Shown here piece by piece: positions 24,885 through 34,030 of a DNA stretch of 64,000 nt (the first letter of the stretch is position 1; each line of letters opens with the position of its first letter). Position numbers and translations under genes: made by a program. This DNA comes from an uncultured Acetatifactor sp. (GTDB taxonomy: Bacteria; Bacillota; Clostridia; Lachnospirales; Lachnospiraceae): assembly GCA_947629645.1 (NCBI GenBank), contig CANREV010000003.1, positions 1 to 64,000 of the forward strand, in the 5' to 3' direction. A model generated the notes under the pieces. That model ran no database searches and was not told the origin of the DNA. It saw only the letters and a list, made by a program, of their open reading frames with translations.

Positions 24885-25032
24885 ACAGATCATATATGAA
24901 CAGGTCATATGGGAACAGATCAAATGGGAACATGTCATATGGGAACAGGTCAAATGGGAACAGATCATATGGGAACGAATTCTATGTGAATGAAATCCAT
25001 GTGAACGAACTCCATGGGAACAAATCCCATGG
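24883..25032 (+). repeat. 15-bp tandem repeat, ten units
   Basis: Ten units follow the pattern GAACAGATCATATGG. Units 1-6 differ by only one or two bases; units 7-10 (GAACGAATTCTATGT and similar) have drifted. Because 15 is a multiple of three, the array stays open in one frame and would read as repeats of Asn-Arg-Ser-Tyr-Gly, but that frame has no good start outside the DUF1189 gene. It begins two bases before the DUF1189 stop is complete and ends 26 bases before a terminator on the other strand. There are no spacers, so it is not a CRISPR array. Confidence 0.9.
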
Positions 25033-25057
25033 GAATGGGTTGATCCGAAGCGCGGAT

Positions 25058-25100
25058 AAAAAGCCCCGGTCCGTCATTTGTCGGCGGATCGGGGCTTTAC
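25058..25100 (-). terminator. Terminator of tmcAL (possibly two-way)
   Basis: AAAGCCCCGGTCCG (25060-25073) and CGGATCGGGGCTTT (25085-25098) pair over 14 bases with one wobble. On the - strand the stem runs into TTTTTATCC, making a good terminator for tmcAL. On the + strand only three T follow, so stopping the DUF1189 transcript is less certain. Confidence 0.8.
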
Positions 25101-25122
25101 GTATCCGGAAATTTGTCATCTG

Positions 25123-26358
25123 CTACAGTGTGACCATAGGTATGGAGTATTCATTTACGGCGGAATGACGGTCAGAACCGAGAGAGATGCTGCGGTAAAT
25201 CTGACTGACAAGAATATCCTGCCGAAGAAGCTTAAGAGCTGCGCCATCCAGCAGATCCTGAGCTTCCGCAAGCCTGGTCACGATGGGAACAGAGGAACGC
25301 TCTCTGAGAATGTCCATCAATTCTCCGGCGTCTTTTCGCATACCAAGGACGCGGGCGTAAGGCGCGTAGTCCAAATCTTTGCAGGCGAGCAGCATGTCCT
25401 GTTTAAAGTTCAGCAGGATATGGAGCAGGCAGCGGCTGATGCGGGTGTAGGTCATGTTCTTTGTCTTTAACAGGTCGCAGAAACTGTCGTAATCGCGGTA
25501 ATTGTCCAGCTGATTGCGGATGCGGTCGGACAGCTCGGCGGACACATCCAGATATTCCCGATAGCCTGTATCCCGCTCAAGCAGCAGTTTATAATACAGA
25601 AGATCCGAAAAATCATTGCTGCTAATGAGAGCGGAGTCTTTCAGAGACTGCTGCAGGATCTGCCAGGATTTTTCAGGCATCTGCTCTTTCATGCATTCGG
25701 GCGACTGCCCGACAAAAAGCGCCTGCCGCAGGGCCATGGCGGAGCAGTACTGGGTATCCGTCATGCGGTCATGATAGCCTGCTCCGGTGCGGGAGATGGT
25801 AAGTGGCGTCATAGCGCTGTCCCGGCGCAGCAATGCCTTGATATATTCGATCCCAAGAATATTGTTAGGCGTGGAAAACACATTTTTGTAAGGCCCCAGA
25901 AAAGGATAGTTGTTGAACAGCGCCCAGTTGCGTGCATTGGGATAGGAATATCCCTGCTTCAGATAACTGCGCAGGGATGCAGCGTAGTCCTCGGGTTCTT
26001 CCACAAGGATCATGGCGATCTTCGTAAGAATCTCGATATCGCCGCATTCGCTGCCGAAGCACAGGTGTGTCACTGCTCCCAGATGATCCAGAATGGATAC
26101 TGCGCCCATGGAAAAATATTCGGCGCTGGAAGCGGCGTAGATGGAAGGCAGTTCCAGAACAAGGTCCGCCCCGCACTGCAAAGCCATCTCAGCCCTGCGG
26201 TATTTGTCCAGCAGGGCAGGAGCGCCGCGTTGCACGAAATCGCCGCTCATGATCACAACGGTATAATCAGCGCCCGTTTTTTGTCGTGAAACATCCATCT
26301 GATATTTGTGCCCGTTATGAAAGGGATTGTATTCTGCTATTATTCCGTTTATTTTCAT
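25123..26358 (-). CDS. tmcAL: tRNA(Met) cytidine acetate ligase TmcAL (YlbM family)
   Basis: TmcAL uses acetate and ATP to acetylate the wobble cytidine (ac4C34) of elongator tRNA-Met, preventing misreading of Ile codons. The 411-residue protein starts MKINGIIAEYNPFHNGHKYQ in two parts: the nucleotidyltransferase motif HNGH is at about residues 14-17. It continues with MSGDFVQRGAPALLDKYRRAEMAL and the NNILGIEYIKAL segment typical of the family. The start at 26358 (CAT on the + strand) has a GAGG site upstream; the frame is open ten codons further but has no site. Its acetate need fits a cell that makes acetate through pta-ackA next door, though that is only context. Confidence 0.92.
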   Translation of the reverse strand: MKINGIIAEYNPFHNGHKYQMDVSRQKTGADYTVVIMSGDFVQRGAPALLDKYRRAEMALQCGADLVLELPSIYAASSAEYFSMGAVSILDHLGAVTHLCFGSECGDIEILTKIAMILVEEPEDYAASLRSYLKQGYSYPNARNWALFNNYPFLGPYKNVFSTPNNILGIEYIKALLRRDSAMTPLTISRTGAGYHDRMTDTQYCSAMALRQALFVGQSPECMKEQMPEKSWQILQQSLKDSALISSNDFSDLLYYKLLLERDTGYREYLDVSAELSDRIRNQLDNYRDYDSFCDLLKTKNMTYTRISRCLLHILLNFKQDMLLACKDLDYAPYARVLGMRKDAGELMDILRERSSVPIVTRLAEAQDLLDGAALKLLRQDILVSQIYRSISLGSDRHSAVNEYSIPMVTL

Positions 26359-26559
26359 GGAAACCTCGTTTCTGCTTTCTGTAGGCAATGTTCACGATAG
26401 AACGACAAAATTTCAGATTGAAAATGAAAAAACCACATCTGTAAGCGCTTGTATCTGTCAAAGCAACATGAAATTTATTAAAACATCACAGGATTTTTGA
26501 CTTAGCGGCGCCGTATGGCTGAACTGTTACAAAATACACAATGTAATGAATATTCAACC

Positions 26560-26588
26560 TTGTGCATTGTCTTTTTATTTAGTATAAT
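26560..26588 (+). promoter_or_regulatory. SigA promoter of pta-ackA
   Basis: A perfect TATAAT (26583-26588) has TTGTGC (26560-26565) 17 bases upstream. The start codon is 93 bases further on, leaving a leader with a small GCGGT/ACCGC hairpin just before the ribosome site. Apart from this promoter, the 26359-26680 gap holds no gene. Confidence 0.68.
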
Positions 26589-26680
26589 ATAAATATCTCA
26601 GTTTGTTAAGTGAAAAACTTACAAATCTTAGGAAAAAGAATCATGGATAAGCGGTCAAACCGCCGGAAAGGAGAATGGAC

Positions 26681-27682
26681 ATGTCGTATATTGATATGAT
26701 CAAGGAGAGAGCGAGACTCGACAGAAAGACGATCGTATTGCCGGAGTCCAACGACAAGAGAACGCTGTTAGCAGCGGCAAAAATTATGGAGGAGGATATT
26801 GCCAACATCATTATGATCGGCGATGAAGAGAAGATCATGGATGGTGCGGGCTGGCTGGAGGTTGACCTGTCCGGTATCACCGTTGTAAATCCTAAGACCA
26901 CCCCTAAGCTGGATGAATATGTAAATCTGCTTTATGAGACCAGAAAAGCCAAAGGCATGACGGAAGAGAAGGCAAGGGAGATTTTGCTGAACGATCCTTT
27001 GACTTTCGGAATCGTCATGGTAAAGGCGAATGACGCGGACGGCATGGTTGCAGGAGCGTGCCATTCCACAGCGGACACTTTGAGACCCGCGCTGCAGATT
27101 TTGAAGACGGCTCCGGGCGTAAAACTGGTTTCGGCATTTTTCGTTATGGATACCCAGTTTAAGGATCAGGGCGAGAACGGCGCTTTCCTGTTTGCCGACT
27201 GCGGCCTGAATCAGGATCCTACCGCGGAGGAGCTGGCCGCCATTGCGGATTCTTCTTCCAGAAGCTTTAAGGCGCTGATCGGTCCTAAGCCTGTGATCGC
27301 GATGCTGAGCCATTCCACCAAGGGAAGCGCAAAGCATGCCCTGGTAGATAAGGTGGTAGAGGCTACGCGGATTGCCAAGGAAGAATATCCTCATCTGACG
27401 GTTGACGGAGAACTGCAGCTGGATGCGGCGCTGGTTCCCGGCGTGGCCAAGACGAAAGCTCCCGGAAGCGCTGTGGGCGGCAAGGCCAATGTTTTGATCT
27501 TCCCTAATCTGGATGCCGGAAACATCGGTTATAAGCTGGTACAGAGACTGGGCGGGGCGGAAGCTTACGGCCCTATGCTTCAGGGAATCGCAAAGCCTGT
27601 CAACGATCTGTCCCGCGGATGTTCCTGGGAGGATATCGTGGGCGTTGTTGCGCTGACTGCTGTTCAGGCGCAGCTTGTTTAA
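26681..27682 (+). CDS. pta: Phosphate acetyltransferase
   Basis: Pta converts acetyl-CoA and phosphate to acetyl phosphate and CoA, the first step of acetate fermentation. The 333-residue protein is the short form (single PTA_PTB domain): [13 protein letters not shown] near residue 18, [41 protein letters not shown], and the C-terminal [22 protein letters not shown] 26681 is chosen over ATG 26675 because the AAAGGAG site is eight bases from it but only two from the other. It is followed 122 bases later by ackA, its pathway partner, with no terminator between. Confidence 0.95.
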   Translation: MSYIDMIKERARLDRKTIVLPESNDKRTLLAAAKIMEEDIANIIMIGDEEKIMDGAGWLEVDLSGITVVNPKTTPKLDEYVNLLYETRKAKGMTEEKAREILLNDPLTFGIVMVKANDADGMVAGACHSTADTLRPALQILKTAPGVKLVSAFFVMDTQFKDQGENGAFLFADCGLNQDPTAEELAAIADSSSRSFKALIGPKPVIAMLSHSTKGSAKHALVDKVVEATRIAKEEYPHLTVDGELQLDAALVPGVAKTKAPGSAVGGKANVLIFPNLDAGNIGYKLVQRLGGAEAYGPMLQGIAKPVNDLSRGCSWEDIVGVVALTAVQAQLV

Positions 27683-27804
27683 TGCGGCGGGCGCTGCGGG
27701 AACGCCATCGTTGCGGGGCAACCGGCCATCCTGTCTGACGGAGCGCTGCAAACAGTGTATTCATGTTTTGGAAGGAAAGTACATAAAGGAAAGGAATAGA
27801 TGAC

Positions 27805-28998
27805 ATGAAAGTATTAGTAATCAACTGTGGTTCTTCCTCGTTAAAGTTCCAGCTCATCGACTCCGAGTCGGAGAAGTGTCTGGCAAAAGGTCTTTGCGAG
27901 AGGATCGGTATTGACGGAAGTATGATCACATACGCTCCCGAAGGCGGAGATAAGGAAAAGACGGAAACTCCTATGCCGGATCACACCGAAGCGATCCGTC
28001 TGGTATTAGAGGCGCTGACCAATCCTAAGACCGGCGTAGTAAAAAGTCTCGATGAGATCGGGGCGGTAGGCCATCGTGTGGTACACGGCGGAGAGAAGTT
28101 CGCGGAATCCGTAGTGATCAATGATGAGGTGATGGCGGCCATCGAAGAGTGCAATGATCTCGCGCCTCTTCATAATCCCGCGAATCTGATCGGCATCAAT
28201 GCCTGCAAAAAACTGATGCCCAATACTCCTATGGTGGGCGTATTTGATACCGCTTTTCATCAGACGATGCCGGAGGAAGCTTATATGTACGGACTTCCTT
28301 ACGAGTATTATAAGAAATATAAGATCAGAAGATACGGATTTCACGGTACCAGTCATTCCTATGTTTCCAAGAGGGCGGCTGAAGTCCTTGGCAGGAAGTA
28401 TGAAGATCTAAAGATTATTGTTTGTCACCTTGGCAACGGCGCATCCGTTTCCGCTGTAAAGAATGGCAAGTGTGTGGACACTTCCATGGGACTGACACCG
28501 TTGGAAGGTCTGATCATGGGCACCCGTTCCGGCGATATGGATCCTGCCATTATCGAATTTCTGGCGCACAAAGAGAATCTCGGCATCGATGAGATCATGA
28601 ATATTCTGAACAAGAAATCCGGTGTGCTGGGCCTTTCCGATAATCTTTCCTCCGATTTCCGTGATCTGGAAGAAGGTTTCCACAAGGGTGATGCCAACGC
28701 GATCCGCACGATGAAGACATACTGCTACCGTGTGGCAAAATACATCGGCTCCTATGTGGCAGCCATGAACGGCGTGGATGTGATCTGCTTTACCGCAGGC
28801 GTAGGCGAGAATGCGGCTCTGGTGCGCACCATGATCTGCGAGTACCTTGGTTATCTGGGAGTGAAGGTCGATGAGGATGCGAATCATAAGCGCGGCGAGG
28901 ATATCACTATTTCCACCGCAGACAGCAGGACAACTGTTATGGTGATCCCTACCAATGAGGAACTTGCCATTGCAAGGGAGACGGTGCGGCTTTTGTAA
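27805..28998 (+). CDS. ackA: Acetate kinase
   Basis: AckA turns acetyl phosphate and ADP into acetate and ATP, the energy-yielding step of acetate fermentation. The 397-residue ASKHA-fold kinase begins [19 protein letters not shown], with the signature-1 NCGSSSLKF and the signature-2 region [12 protein letters not shown]; phosphate motifs [11 protein letters not shown] and FTAGVGENA follow. Length is exact for the family. It is in the pta operon. Confidence 0.97.
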   Translation: MKVLVINCGSSSLKFQLIDSESEKCLAKGLCERIGIDGSMITYAPEGGDKEKTETPMPDHTEAIRLVLEALTNPKTGVVKSLDEIGAVGHRVVHGGEKFAESVVINDEVMAAIEECNDLAPLHNPANLIGINACKKLMPNTPMVGVFDTAFHQTMPEEAYMYGLPYEYYKKYKIRRYGFHGTSHSYVSKRAAEVLGRKYEDLKIIVCHLGNGASVSAVKNGKCVDTSMGLTPLEGLIMGTRSGDMDPAIIEFLAHKENLGIDEIMNILNKKSGVLGLSDNLSSDFRDLEEGFHKGDANAIRTMKTYCYRVAKYIGSYVAAMNGVDVICFTAGVGENAALVRTMICEYLGYLGVKVDEDANHKRGEDITISTADSRTTVMVIPTNEELAIARETVRLL

Positions 28999-29083
28999 AG
29001 CGGTTGAAATCCCAGGATGCGGAAGCAACCAAGGGAACGTTTTATTAAAAAAGTTTGAGAGAAAAGTATAGAGAATTTTGTGA

Positions 29084-29105
29084 GGGCATGGCTTTCGCCA
29101 TGCCC
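29084..29105 (+). terminator. Hairpin after ackA, probable weak terminator
   Basis: GGGCATGGC and GCCATGCCC form a perfect 9-base stem with a four-base loop. Only TTAACTGTTGT follows, so stopping may be partial. The rest of the 29000-29301 gap is AT-rich with no gene; its start at about 29233 has TTGTTA without a convincing -10 box. Confidence 0.5.
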
Positions 29106-29301
29106 TTAACTGTTGTCAACATATTCTTCTTAGTAACTGCTTCTTTGTTTCTTTCTGAAAATATCAGCGTCATCATTTGCAATATTCCAAATTCAGCTTT
29201 TATTAATAAAGAGGAATGGAAAGCTTAAGGATTTGTTAACAAACACGATACAAGTTCATGTGAAAATAGGTTCTATCAGGTTATGAAAGGAAGAATGCCA
29301 T

Positions 29302-30390
29302 ATGATGACGGTGGAACAGGGGCGCCAAAGACAGCTTTGGCAAAGACAACAGATACAGAGGAAACGGGAACTGCAAAAACGAAGAATAAGGAGACAAAGA
29401 AAAATGCTGATCCTTGTCTGGAGCATTGCCTTGTGTCTTTTGGCGGGATATTGTTATCTTCTGCAAAACAGGGAAAGCGTCAGGGAGATTTTATCCTATG
29501 CGGAGGGACTGGGAGCGGAAGACGGCGGGAACGACAGCCGTATATCGGGAAGTCAGGGGGGGTTGGACAGTCAGGTCTTTTCCGGCAGTCTGTTCAACAG
29601 CGAAAAGCAGGATTATGCAAGTTTCTGCGGGCTGGAGGAAGTGGACAAGCCAAAAGAGCGCACGTTTCAGCAAGTGATCGGGCGATTGGAAGAGCTGGCT
29701 GTAAACAGCGATATGATTGCTGAAATATTACAGGACAGTTCAAAATATCCGGATAAAATGCTGGAGGCTCTGGCGAACAATCCTGAGATGGCGGATTTTG
29801 TATCGGGGTATCAGGGAAATGAAAAGAAGGCGTCCGGCGGGCTGACCAGTCTTGAGAAAGACCAGGAGTTTCCGCTGTTTTTACAGTGGGATCCCCGATG
29901 GGGATATGTGGAGTATGGGGATGACAGCAATATCGGTCTTTCCGGCTGTGGACCGACATGTCTGTCAATGGCATTATATTACCTGACCGGAAGGGAAGAA
30001 CTGACGCCCGATAAAGTGGCGGCTTACAGTATGAAAAACGGATATTATATCTCGGGAACGGGAACGGCCTGGGCGCTGATGACAGATTTGCCGGCAGAGT
30101 ATGATATCGGGGTGTCCCAGCCCAAAGCAGAGGAATATACCATGAAAGCGGCGTTGGACCAGGGATGTGTCATCATCTGTTCCATGGGCGCCGGAGACTT
30201 TACATCAGCGGGTCATTTCATCGTGATATACGGCTATGAGGAAGACGGATTCCTGGTAAACGATCCAAACTGTGTGGCGCGGAGCCGTAAGAGATGGAGT
30301 TTTTCGGAATTGGCGGGACAGATTAAGAATGTCTGGGTGCTGGGAGAAAAGGGACAAAGCTATTCGATGATAGTGGATTACAATGAATGA
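29302..30390 (+). CDS. C39-like cysteine peptidase, membrane-anchored
   Basis: The 362-residue protein has a very basic start, one N-terminal membrane helix (about 35-54, MLILVWSIALCLLAGY) and a C-terminal C39-like papain-fold domain (about 185-360). The catalytic Cys is expected at 216 in SGCGPTCLSM and the His in SAGHFIVIYGY near residue 305, followed by DPNC. The domain should face outside the cell. It lacks the ABC transporter parts of bacteriocin exporters, so it is a stand-alone envelope enzyme or amidase; the substrate is unknown. The ATG has an AAGGAAG site eight bases upstream. It is a single gene between ackA and the phosphofructokinase. Confidence 0.8.
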   Translation: MMTVEQGRQRQLWQRQQIQRKRELQKRRIRRQRKMLILVWSIALCLLAGYCYLLQNRESVREILSYAEGLGAEDGGNDSRISGSQGGLDSQVFSGSLFNSEKQDYASFCGLEEVDKPKERTFQQVIGRLEELAVNSDMIAEILQDSSKYPDKMLEALANNPEMADFVSGYQGNEKKASGGLTSLEKDQEFPLFLQWDPRWGYVEYGDDSNIGLSGCGPTCLSMALYYLTGREELTPDKVAAYSMKNGYYISGTGTAWALMTDLPAEYDIGVSQPKAEEYTMKAALDQGCVIICSMGAGDFTSAGHFIVIYGYEEDGFLVNDPNCVARSRKRWSFSELAGQIKNVWVLGEKGQSYSMIVDYNE

Positions 30391-30564
30391 CGATCCCCTT
30401 TTTGGCTAATTTATCCAAATGGTAAAAGTGTTGAACATTACTATAATGCAATAAAATTTAAAATATAACTGTTCAATTTGGTCGAAGTTTGGTATAATCT
30501 TAAATTGATGTGCAGGCGCACAACAATAGAATGAATGTAAATCGGTCAAAGGAGGCATTTTAAA

Positions 30565-31824
30565 TTGGAAAAGAAGCGCAATATTATCGTTGGACAGTCG
30601 GGAGGCCCTACTTCCGTAATCAATTCCAGTCTGGCAGGCGTTTATAAGACTGCGAAGGAGAGAGGTTTCCATAAAGTCTATGGAATGCTGCACGGCGTGC
30701 AGGGACTTTTGGATGAGAAATATGTCGATCTGTCCACCCAGATCCATTCTGATATGGATATTGAATTGTTAAAGAGGACGCCTTCGGCTTTTTTGGGCTC
30801 CTGCCGTTATAAACTGCCGGAGATCCACGAAAATCTGGATATTTACGAGAAGCTTTTCCAGATTCTGGATAAATTGGAGATAGAAGCTTTTATCTATATC
30901 GGCGGAAACGATTCCATGGACACGATCAAGAAACTTTCGGATTATGCGATCCTGAAAGGCCATTCCCAGAAGTTCCTGGGCGTGCCCAAGACCATCGACA
31001 ACGATCTGGCCCTGACGGACCATACGCCCGGATTCGGGAGCGCGGCGAAATATATTGCGGCTTCCACGAAAGAGGTGATCCGTGACGCGCTGGGTCTGAC
31101 TTACAACAAAGAGATGATTACGATTATCGAAGTCATGGGGCGTAACGCCGGATGGCTGACGGGCGCAACGGCCCTGGCAAAGACAGAGGAATGCGAAGGA
31201 CCGGATATGATCTATCTGCCGGAGATTCCTTTTGATATTGACAAGTTTCTGGCTAAGACGAAGGAAGTGCTCAAAAAGAAAGAATCGGTAGTGATCGCCG
31301 TGTCGGAAGGTATTAAGCTGGCGGACGGAAGGTATGTATGCGAACTTTCCGGCGGAGCGGATTATGTGGATGCGTTCGGCCATAAGCAGCTGCAGGGAAC
31401 GGCTACCTATCTGGCAAATTTCCTGGGGGCGGAGATCGGTTGTAAGACCAGAAGCATTGAGTTTTCAACCTTACAGAGAAGCGCTTCCCATATGGCTTCG
31501 CGGGTAGACATCAACGAAGCTTTCATGGTAGGCGGCGCAGCGGTAAAAGCGGCGGACGAGGGAGACACCGGAAAGATGATCGTCATTGACCGTGTCGCTG
31601 ATGATCCTTACATGAGCGCGGCCGGTATTTACGATGTGCACCGCATCGCTAACAATGAGAAACTGGTTCCCAGGGAGTGGGTCAACAAAGAAGGCAACTA
31701 TGTGACAGAGGAATTTGTCAACTATATCGAGCCGCTGATCCAGGGAGATTATCAGCCCTTCATGGTGAACGGACTTCCTCAGCATCTTGTGCTTCATAAA
31801 GAACACAGAGAAAAAAAATCTTGA
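30565..31824 (+). CDS. 6-phosphofructokinase, pyrophosphate-dependent type
   Basis: This enzyme phosphorylates fructose 6-phosphate. The 419-residue protein has GGNDS at 113-117 in place of the ATP-type GGDGS, and PKTIDND at 141-147 where ATP enzymes have PGTIDND. The Asp and Lys at these two spots are the known marks of pyrophosphate-dependent enzymes, so PPi is the likely phosphoryl donor and the reaction is reversible. Other family parts: GFGSAAKYIA, MGRNAGWLTG. The start is TTG: GGAGG lies ten bases before it, and no ATG with a site is in frame nearby. The trp promoter -35 box begins inside its last codons. Confidence 0.9.
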   Translation: MEKKRNIIVGQSGGPTSVINSSLAGVYKTAKERGFHKVYGMLHGVQGLLDEKYVDLSTQIHSDMDIELLKRTPSAFLGSCRYKLPEIHENLDIYEKLFQILDKLEIEAFIYIGGNDSMDTIKKLSDYAILKGHSQKFLGVPKTIDNDLALTDHTPGFGSAAKYIAASTKEVIRDALGLTYNKEMITIIEVMGRNAGWLTGATALAKTEECEGPDMIYLPEIPFDIDKFLAKTKEVLKKKESVVIAVSEGIKLADGRYVCELSGGADYVDAFGHKQLQGTATYLANFLGAEIGCKTRSIEFSTLQRSASHMASRVDINEAFMVGGAAVKAADEGDTGKMIVIDRVADDPYMSAAGIYDVHRIANNEKLVPREWVNKEGNYVTEEFVNYIEPLIQGDYQPFMVNGLPQHLVLHKEHREKKS

Positions 31825-31849
31825 CACCTTTTGCGGATAGGAGTAATAT
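31821..31849 (+). promoter_or_regulatory. SigA promoter of the trp operon
   Basis: A perfect TTGACA (31821-31826) overlaps the stop codon of the phosphofructokinase gene. TAATAT (31844-31849) is 17 bases on; a TATAAT at 31847-31852 would need a 20-base spacer. Transcription would start about 31857 and run into the T-box leader. Confidence 0.78.
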
Positions 31850-31889
31850 AATAAAAAATCAATAGCGGAACCGAAACCGTAGATGTGGA

Positions 31890-32203
31890 GATAAAAACAG
31901 TGTGCAGCGGGTATGATAAAAGTACAGTTTGCTGCATGTGCACTTACAGAGAGACCGGAGGCTGAGAAAGGTCAGAACGCAGGCTGTTAAATGGACCACG
32001 GAGGGCACAGGGAAAAGGAGAAGAACGATGGATTTGGAATCCGATGTTTCTCCCGAGTATATTGTGACGTGAAGCCCGCGTGAGAGGCGCAGGATATGAT
32101 AGTATCCTATGAGAGCGCTCGTATGAGCGAATCAAGGTGGCACCGCGGGAATCCTGAGACATCCCGTCCTTGACAGGCTAAAACCCTGTCAGGGACTTTT
32201 TTG
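31890..32203 (+). promoter_or_regulatory. T-box leader of the trp operon (tryptophan-tRNA sensing)
   Basis: A T-box RNA reads whether a given tRNA is charged and ends transcription when it is. The leader shows the AGAGAG stem I landmark (31948-31953), the T-box sequence AAGGTGGCACCGCGGG (32134-32149) and, straight after, a terminator GTCCTTGACAGG/CCCTGTCAGGGAC with six T (32166-32202). The likely specifier codon is TGG at 31992-31994, followed by A, matching tRNA-Trp and the operon it precedes. The T-box would pair with the uncharged tRNA 3' end and free the antiterminator. The specifier position is by eye; the T-box call is firm. Confidence 0.92.
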
Positions 32204-32224
32204 TGCGAAGCAATGAGCAGCGCG

Positions 32225-32337
32225 CATCCTGTCGGGAAAACAGCTTTTGGGAGCTCGCTCACAAAAAACTGCTTTCCCGACAGGATGTATGCGGCGAATG
32301 CCGCATCAACCGCTGACCCGCCTGCGGGCCAGCGGTT
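32225..32337 (+). repeat. Three consecutive perfect hairpins between T-box terminator and trpE
   Basis: Hairpin 1 has 15-base perfect arms (32225-32239 with 32273-32287, CATCCTGTCGGGAAA and its complement). Hairpin 2 is ATGCGGC/GCCGCAT (32289-32306). Hairpin 3 pairs AACCGCTG-CCCGC with GCGGG-CAGCGGTT (32308-32337), with one unpaired base per arm. They lie back to back, and none has a T tract. They are not part of the standard T-box fold. They look like an inserted palindromic element. Confidence 0.75.
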
Positions 32338-32491
32338 GGGAGCGCGTTTTACCTGCGAACCGCCATCAGGGAGCGCGTTTTACCTGCGAACCGCCATCAG
32401 GGAGCGCGTTTTACCTGCGAGCCGCCATCAAGAAGCGCGGTTACAAGCGCGCCGCCGTCAGGGTGCGCATTTTACCTGCGGACATTCGTCA
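32338..32491 (+). repeat. 31-bp direct tandem repeats before trpE
   Basis: Five head-to-tail units of the pattern GGGAGCGCGTTTTACCTGCG plus AACCGCCATCA begin at 32338, 32369, 32400, 32431 and 32461, and a decayed sixth starts at 32492. Units 1 and 2 are identical; unit 3 differs at one base; unit 4 is 30 bp and diverged; unit 5 has several changes. As 31 is not a multiple of three, the reading frame shifts with each unit, so the array is not coding. Units abut with no unique spacers, so it is not a CRISPR array. Confidence 0.88.
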
Positions 32492-32551
32492 GGAAGCGCA
32501 AAAAGCGATCCTTCCTATGATCAAAACGAAAAGAAAGGAGCATACCATACT

Positions 32552-34030
32552 ATGAAAATACAGCCGACTCTGGAAGAATGTAAAAAAATCGCAAGTCAGG
32601 GCGATTACGGAGTGATTCCTGTCAGCACAGAGATCTTCTCCGACACTTCCACACCCATCGAAGTGTTGAGGATCTTAAAGAAGGTCAGCGGGCATGTATA
32701 TCTATTGGAGAGCGCGGAGGCGGATAAGCGGTGGGGCAGATATTCCTTTTTGGGATATGATCCCCTGATGGAAATCACCTGTTATAACGGGGAGACCAGA
32801 ATCCGGAACCAGCTTACCACCCAGACCACCACAGAAGATATCAGAAGCTGCATCAGAAATATCATCGAGGAGAACCGCAGCCCGAAACTGGATTACCTCC
32901 CATCCTTTACCGGCGGGCTGGTCGGTTATTTCTCCTACGATTATATTAAATACAGCGAACCATCCCTGAAGCTGGACGCGGAGGATCAGGACGGCTTTCA
33001 GGACGCGAATCTGATGCTGTTCCACAAAGTGATCGCCTTTGACAATTACAGGCAGAAGATCGTGCTGATCGTCAACATCAAGACGGATGACCTTGAGGCA
33101 AACTTTAACAAAGCGCTTCTGGAACTGGAAAGTATGAAGCAGCTGATCAAAAACGGAGATATGGCGGTGAACGCGCCTCTGATCCTGCATTCTGATTTCC
33201 GGCCGCTTTTTAACGAGCAGGAGTATTGTGAGATGGTGCAGAAGGGCAAGCACTATATCAAAGAGGGAGATATTTTTCAGGTCGTTTTATCCAACCGTCT
33301 GGAGGCGGAGATGGAAGGAAGCCTGCTGGATGCCTACAGAGTTCTGCGCACCACCAATCCATCCCCGTATATGTTCTATTTCTCAGGCTCTGACGGTGAG
33401 ATCGCCGGTGCAAGCCCTGAGACGCTGGTAAAGCTGGAGGATGAAAAGCTATATACTTTCCCTTTGGCGGGAACCAGGCCGAGAGGAAAAACGGAGGAAG
33501 AGGATCAGGCTCTGGAGAGAGAACTGCTGGCCGATGAAAAGGAACGGGCGGAGCATAATATGCTGGTGGATCTGGGAAGAAATGATATCGGAAAGATCAG
33601 CAGGGTGGGAACTGTGGAAGTGGAAAAATACATGTCCATTGAGCGATTTTCCCATGTGATGCACATTGGTTCCACCGTGGGAGGCATCATCAGGGAAGAC
33701 AAAGACGCGCTGGACGCTGTGGACGCTATCCTGCCCGCGGGAACGCTTTCCGGCGCGCCTAAGCTTCGGGCCTGCGAGATCATAAACGAGCTGGAAAACA
33801 ATAAGAGAGGCATTTACGGCGGCGCTATCGGGTATATTTCCTTCACAGGGAACCTGGATACCTGTATCGCGATCAGGCTGGCGTTTACCAAGAACGGAAA
33901 AGTGTTTATCCGTTCCGGCGCCGGAATCGTTGCGGACAGCGTACCGCAGAAGGAGTACAAAGAATGTATCCAGAAGGCGGCGGCTGTCAGAAATGCCATA
34001 CAGATCGCACAGGAGGGACTGGAAGGATGA
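32552..34030 (+). CDS. trpE: Anthranilate synthase component I
   Basis: TrpE makes anthranilate from chorismate with ammonia supplied by TrpG, the first step of tryptophan synthesis. The 492-residue protein has an N-terminal feedback-binding region with [18 protein letters not shown] and the chorismate-binding domain with [41 protein letters not shown] and [19 protein letters not shown] 32552 is chosen because AAAGGAG is 11 bases upstream and homologues start MKIQPTLEE; the frame is open upstream only because the repeat block happens to lack stops. The stop overlaps trpGD as ATGA, so the two subunits are translated together. Confidence 0.96.
   Translation: MKIQPTLEECKKIASQGDYGVIPVSTEIFSDTSTPIEVLRILKKVSGHVYLLESAEADKRWGRYSFLGYDPLMEITCYNGETRIRNQLTTQTTTEDIRSCIRNIIEENRSPKLDYLPSFTGGLVGYFSYDYIKYSEPSLKLDAEDQDGFQDANLMLFHKVIAFDNYRQKIVLIVNIKTDDLEANFNKALLELESMKQLIKNGDMAVNAPLILHSDFRPLFNEQEYCEMVQKGKHYIKEGDIFQVVLSNRLEAEMEGSLLDAYRVLRTTNPSPYMFYFSGSDGEIAGASPETLVKLEDEKLYTFPLAGTRPRGKTEEEDQALERELLADEKERAEHNMLVDLGRNDIGKISRVGTVEVEKYMSIERFSHVMHIGSTVGGIIREDKDALDAVDAILPAGTLSGAPKLRACEIINELENNKRGIYGGAIGYISFTGNLDTCIAIRLAFTKNGKVFIRSGAGIVADSVPQKEYKECIQKAAAVRNAIQIAQEGLEG

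Noticed and set aside
24611..25168. Long open frame across the DUF1189 end and the 15-bp repeat
   Set aside because: It overlaps the DUF1189 gene in another frame, then reads the tandem repeat and the terminator; no ribosome site and no family likeness.
25123..25470. 130-residue open frame on the + strand opposite tmcAL
   Set aside because: It is antisense to the well-supported tmcAL gene and has no family likeness.
32338..32491. Possible CRISPR array
   Set aside because: The units touch each other with no unique spacers, and no cas genes are near.
32201..32551. Open reading frame running into trpE, and a second open frame at 32247-32555
   Set aside because: They pass through the T-box terminator, palindromes and 31-bp repeats. 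The repeat unit is not a multiple of three, so the protein would change frame in every unit. TrpE homologues start at 32552.
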